Source: Bacillota bacterium (lineage in GTDB: Bacteria > Bacillota > Clostridia > Tissierellales > Peptoniphilaceae). From it: a stretch of 34,620 nucleotides of DNA. A program made the translations under genes and the position numbers. A model generated the notes under the pieces. That model saw nothing but the letters and a program-made list of their open reading frames with translations, searched no databases and was not told the DNA's origin. The stretch is taken from NCBI GenBank assembly GCA_029003555.1, contig JAQYCE010000062.1:1-34620 (forward strand), given 5' to 3'. Shown piece after piece: positions 31,691 through 34,620 of this stretch. How positions within the stretch are numbered: the stretch's first letter is position 1; the number at the start of each line of letters is the position of its first letter.

Positions 31691-34620
31691 CTATTGCTTT
31701 CTCTTTTTCCGAACGCCCAGTGCCAGAAGACCAGCTCCAAGCATTCCTCCAACATAAGCATATAGTGACTTATTCATTTCATCCCCGGTCTTTGGTGAAG
31801 TGCTTGTTTTTGAATTTGCCTTTTGCTTTCCTGTCGTGGGCTTATCATCAGTTGGATTGCTTGTGCCTGGTTGACCTGTGGTTTGGTGACCGTTCGGGTT
31901 TTTGGGATCAGTCGGTTTAGTTGGATCTTTTGGATCCGTGGGATTGGTCGGTTTGGTCGGATCCTTTGGATTCTTGGGATCCGTAGGATCTGTTGGCTTC
32001 ATTGGGTCTTTAGGATCAGTCGGATCTGTCGGCTTCGGCGGATCCTTGGGATCAGTCGGATCCGTTGGCTTTGACGGATCCTTTGGATCGGTTGGATCCG
32101 TGGGATCTTTCGGATCATCCGGGATTGGACAGACTTTCTTGGTTCCTACCGTGATGATCTTATCTTTCTTTTCTTGAATTGTATCCGTATTCCTGGAATC
32201 TTCCTTACTGTTTTCAATCTTAACTGTAGTCTTCGTTTTACCAACGACGCCTTCTTGGATGACTTCCGTCTTACCGGCTTCCATGTTAGGATCTTCGATT
32301 ACCTGGATATCAAAAGCTTGTTCGCTGTCGAAGGTGATTTCACCTTCAGTTGGCTTCGCACCAACCCGAACAATGCTGTCGACGGGTTCCTTCGTTCGTA
32401 CAGGTTGGCCTTTTTCTGATTTGGTAAGCTTACCGTTTTCAATGGTATGGGTAATTGTCACCTCTTCTTCACCTAGTGAGCCTTCTTTATCAACGACCAC
32501 TTCGCCTGGCTCTAATGTTTTGTCGACAATATATTGGGTCTTGAATTGAATCGTACTGGTTTCCTTACTGGTAAAGGTTCCATTAAAGTCTTTTTGACCG
32601 ACCTTAATAACGGCATCTACAGGATTCTTCGTTACAACGACTTCTGGTTCTCCTACAATTTGAGAGTCCTTGATCGTCCAAGTCGTTTTCTTTTCACCAG
32701 CTTCTCCTTCAGTTACAATCTTAAAGTTGTCTGTTGCTTCAGGATACTTTGTATAGAAGTCCGGATCGTATTGGACATCATAACTAAAAGGAATCTTTTC
32801 CGTCTTTTCAACAGTTCCATCCGAGCCGGAAGCGATAAATTGAACTTCCACTTTTTTAGCAGCAATTTCGTTATCGCTTCCGGTTTCATAATAATGAGCA
32901 GTTACCGGAACGTTCAACAAAGCACCGTCAATTGTCTTACCCTCTTTAGCATTCGGCACTGTTGCTGTCACCTTACCTGTGTCTTCATCAATGGTGACAG
33001 TCCAAGTGTTGCCTTTATCGTCTGTAAAGGTATTAGAGTCTAAGGTGAATTTCGTTGGTTTTCTGTTGAACTTGTCATTTTGATCTACGATCAGATCCGA
33101 TGAAAGTTCATCACCTGCTTTACCGACTTTGGCGTTGTATCGGACATCAAGGTTATATTTTTCTTTAATGACAAATTCAGCAGTGGTTTCTTCCGTAATA
33201 TCCTTGTCCGGATCACTTGGATCCTTATAATGAGCGACTACCGGCACTTGAAGTTTCTCGCCACCGTCAAATTGAGATGGATTATTCGGCTTTGCTGTAA
33301 CTTCACCGGTTTTCTCATCGATAGAAACTGTCCATACATTGCCCTTGTCATCCTTAAACTCTGTTCCTTCCGGGATAGAGTAGCTAACGGGACTGAGTTT
33401 CTTGTCGTCTTTCGGGACTTCTGGGTTTGATTTTTGTTCTTCTGATGGATATTCAACTTGGACATAGTATTCCGGTCTATTGTTGGTTGACTCTTGAACA
33501 ACAAAGTGGAACCAATGTACATCATTAGATCCGTTGGTATAGGTATAGGTCAGTGGCACAGCAACAAACTCTCCAGCTTTTGCAGATTTAGGCGGAGTTA
33601 TCTTAAGGGTAGTTGGAAGAGTGTCTTTATCATAGTCAAGCTTCCATTGGTCTTCAGGAGCCTTGCCCTTGTTCTCCCTATCAATGAAGCTCATGTCGAT
33701 AGTACCGACTGCTTCATTCCTATCTTTTGCAGCTTCCATTTCTTCCGGTGTCTTTTGATTAGGGAATAGATCTTTATCTTTTTTATCTTCCGGGACATAA
33801 AGATTTACTTCAAACTCTTCTCCCGGACTAACTTTGGAAGATGTGTGCTTCGAGGTATCATCATCATTGCCATCAATAAATCCTTGATCATAGTATCTGG
33901 TATCATCAAGATTTATTTTGAATGAGCCAATTAAATTATAGCGGTCGTAACGGTCAATGCCTTGTAAATCAATTTCTACATTTTCACCCTTGTGGTTAAT
34001 TGTAGCTGTGCCAGCACCAGTTGATGTATAAGTTCCTTCATTATCATTAGCAATCTTTGTAAATTCTTCAGCTGTCCTTGGACGGGCAAAGAATTTAACT
34101 TCCAAATTTTGAAGTGCCTTGTAGCTAGGATCCTTATAGAAGATGGAGTCCTCGTTGATATTTCCATTCTCATCTATTGCCCCTTGAGGCATTTCAATTA
34201 CAACCTTGTCTTGGTCATTTATATAGGTCTTAGCGCCAGGAACAACTTCACCTGTAACGGGGTGATAGACTTGACCAACTAATCTTTCTCTTGCATTGTC
34301 ATCAAGATTTTCTATTATTATATCCGTTGTAATGGTTTGTCCTTGGACAAATTCCTTTTTGTTATGACTTCCATTTAGCTTGATAACCGAAAGCATATCA
34401 TTTTCATTGGGCCATGGGTTGACTGCGAATCCATATACGGAATTAGGTCCTTTAGTAGCCCATAGGGGACCACTAGGGTTATCCTTTAGATAATTACTTT
34501 GCCAAGCCATGATTATGTTCTTATTATCAATGCTATTGATGTATTTAAGATCTTCCTCATTAGCGTATAAATTAAAATTCCTTTGAGCTCTAGATCCGGT
34601 AATCTCAATCTCTGCAGTTG
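31691..34620 (-). CDS. Cell-wall-anchored surface protein with G5 repeats, 5' end outside window
   Basis: The frame is open to the right edge (its first visible residues are TAEIEITGSRAQ), so the Met at 34510 is not the start and the signal peptide is missing; 975 residues are visible. After a long N-terminal region come two tandem repeats (about 33480-33150 and 33130-32830) sharing WTVSIDEKTGEVTA / WTVTIDEDTGKVTA, of the Rib/YPDG-like kind found in adhesins. Three G5-like units (about 32815-32130; recurring VTKNPVDAVIKVG, RTKEPVDSIVRVG) follow, then a Pro/Thr/Asp/Lys wall-spanning tract and a sorting signal: SPKTGD, a hydrophobic helix (LYAYVGGMLGAGLLALGV) and the tail RKKRKQ. The first motif residue is Ser, not Leu. 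Base composition looks more AT-rich than in the rest of the window. Likely an adhesin or wall-binding protein. Confidence 0.88.
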   Translation of the reverse strand, partial: TAEIEITGSRAQRNFNLYANEEDLKYINSIDNKNIIMAWQSNYLKDNPSGPLWATKGPNSVYGFAVNPWPNENDMLSVIKLNGSHNKKEFVQGQTITTDIIIENLDDNARERLVGQVYHPVTGEVVPGAKTYINDQDKVVIEMPQGAIDENGNINEDSIFYKDPSYKALQNLEVKFFARPRTAEEFTKIANDNEGTYTSTGAGTATINHKGENVEIDLQGIDRYDRYNLIGSFKINLDDTRYYDQGFIDGNDDDTSKHTSSKVSPGEEFEVNLYVPEDKKDKDLFPNQKTPEEMEAAKDRNEAVGTIDMSFIDRENKGKAPEDQWKLDYDKDTLPTTLKITPPKSAKAGEFVAVPLTYTYTNGSNDVHWFHFVVQESTNNRPEYYVQVEYPSEEQKSNPEVPKDDKKLSPVSYSIPEGTEFKDDKGNVWTVSIDEKTGEVTAKPNNPSQFDGGEKLQVPVVAHYKDPSDPDKDITEETTAEFVIKEKYNLDVRYNAKVGKAGDELSSDLIVDQNDKFNRKPTKFTLDSNTFTDDKGNTWTVTIDEDTGKVTATVPNAKEGKTIDGALLNVPVTAHYYETGSDNEIAAKKVEVQFIASGSDGTVEKTEKIPFSYDVQYDPDFYTKYPEATDNFKIVTEGEAGEKKTTWTIKDSQIVGEPEVVVTKNPVDAVIKVGQKDFNGTFTSKETSTIQFKTQYIVDKTLEPGEVVVDKEGSLGEEEVTITHTIENGKLTKSEKGQPVRTKEPVDSIVRVGAKPTEGEITFDSEQAFDIQVIEDPNMEAGKTEVIQEGVVGKTKTTVKIENSKEDSRNTDTIQEKKDKIITVGTKKVCPIPDDPKDPTDPTDPKDPSKPTDPTDPKDPPKPTDPTDPKDPMKPTDPTDPKNPKDPTKPTNPTDPKDPTKPTDPKNPNGHQTTGQPGTSNPTDDKPTTGKQKANSKTSTSPKTGDEMNKSLYAYVGGMLGAGLLALGVRKKRKQ
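31907..32120 (-). repeat. In-frame 36-base repeat tract coding for a DP/KPT-rich stalk
   Basis: The tract codes for imperfect copies of a 12-residue unit (DPTDPKDPxKPT, with x = S, P, M or T), about five copies with some irregular spacers. At the DNA level GGATC-containing blocks recur. It acts as the wall-spanning stalk before the sorting signal, and copy number could vary by slippage or recombination. Confidence 0.8.

Noticed and set aside
31907..32120. Possible CRISPR-like array
   Set aside because: The repeats are in frame in a wall protein, code for a DP/KPT stalk, and have no unique spacers of constant size.

Overview
The window reads as chromosomal DNA of a low-to-mid GC, Gram-positive anaerobe of the Clostridia/Tissierellia type. 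The support is a four-S1-domain IspH-RpsA fusion, a split ThrE exporter, LexA boxes of the Bacillus type (CGAAC-N4-GTTCG), SD-rich start sites, and a surface protein with a Gram-positive cell-wall sorting signal. A Peptoniphilaceae-like host of unusually balanced base composition is my best guess, but the sequence alone does not prove it. Almost everything is on the minus strand; only one tyrosine recombinase gene and one tRNA-Leu are on plus.

Layout, left to right: (1) the first codons of an unknown minus-strand gene at the left edge, with a 26-bp perfect palindrome in the gap behind it; (2) a moxR - DUF58 - transglutaminase operon (4820 to 276); (3) a divergent Xer-type tyrosine recombinase (5009-6004) whose stop overlaps, tail to tail, a three-gene minus operon with the two halves of a ThrE-type Thr/Ser exporter and a tiny stand-alone protein resembling the middle domain of the fatty acid kinase FakA; (4) tRNA-Leu(CAG) and alanine dehydrogenase, back to back across one bidirectional terminator; (5) a YneA-like LysM membrane protein whose promoter carries two LexA boxes; (6) miaB-mutS-mutL-miaA-Met_gamma_lyase (17729 to 9569), for tRNA A37 modification and mismatch repair; (7) a tightly packed 16-gene run, efp-nusB-xseA-xseB-ispA-argR-recN-nudix-M50-scpA-scpB-rluB-flavoprotein-cmk-plsC-ispH/rpsA (31461 to 17809), ended by a clear terminator; (8) the 3' part of a large, AT-richer cell-wall-anchored surface protein that runs off the right edge.

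Functionally the long runs tie together translation (EF-P, S1, RluB, MiaA/MiaB), transcription antitermination (NusB), repair (XseAB, RecN, MutSL), isoprenoid synthesis (IspA, IspH), chromosome condensation (ScpAB) and phospholipid/nucleotide supply (PlsC, Cmk). This is mostly a known, conserved Firmicutes neighbourhood. I see no CRISPR array, IS element, phage or obvious new defence system. The points most worth a second look are the SOS-controlled YneA-like gene without lexA beside it, an ArgR-family regulator whose arginine-contact residues look replaced, the stand-alone FakA-middle-domain protein coupled to the exporter, the 26-bp palindrome, and the surface protein with an SPKTG sorting motif.
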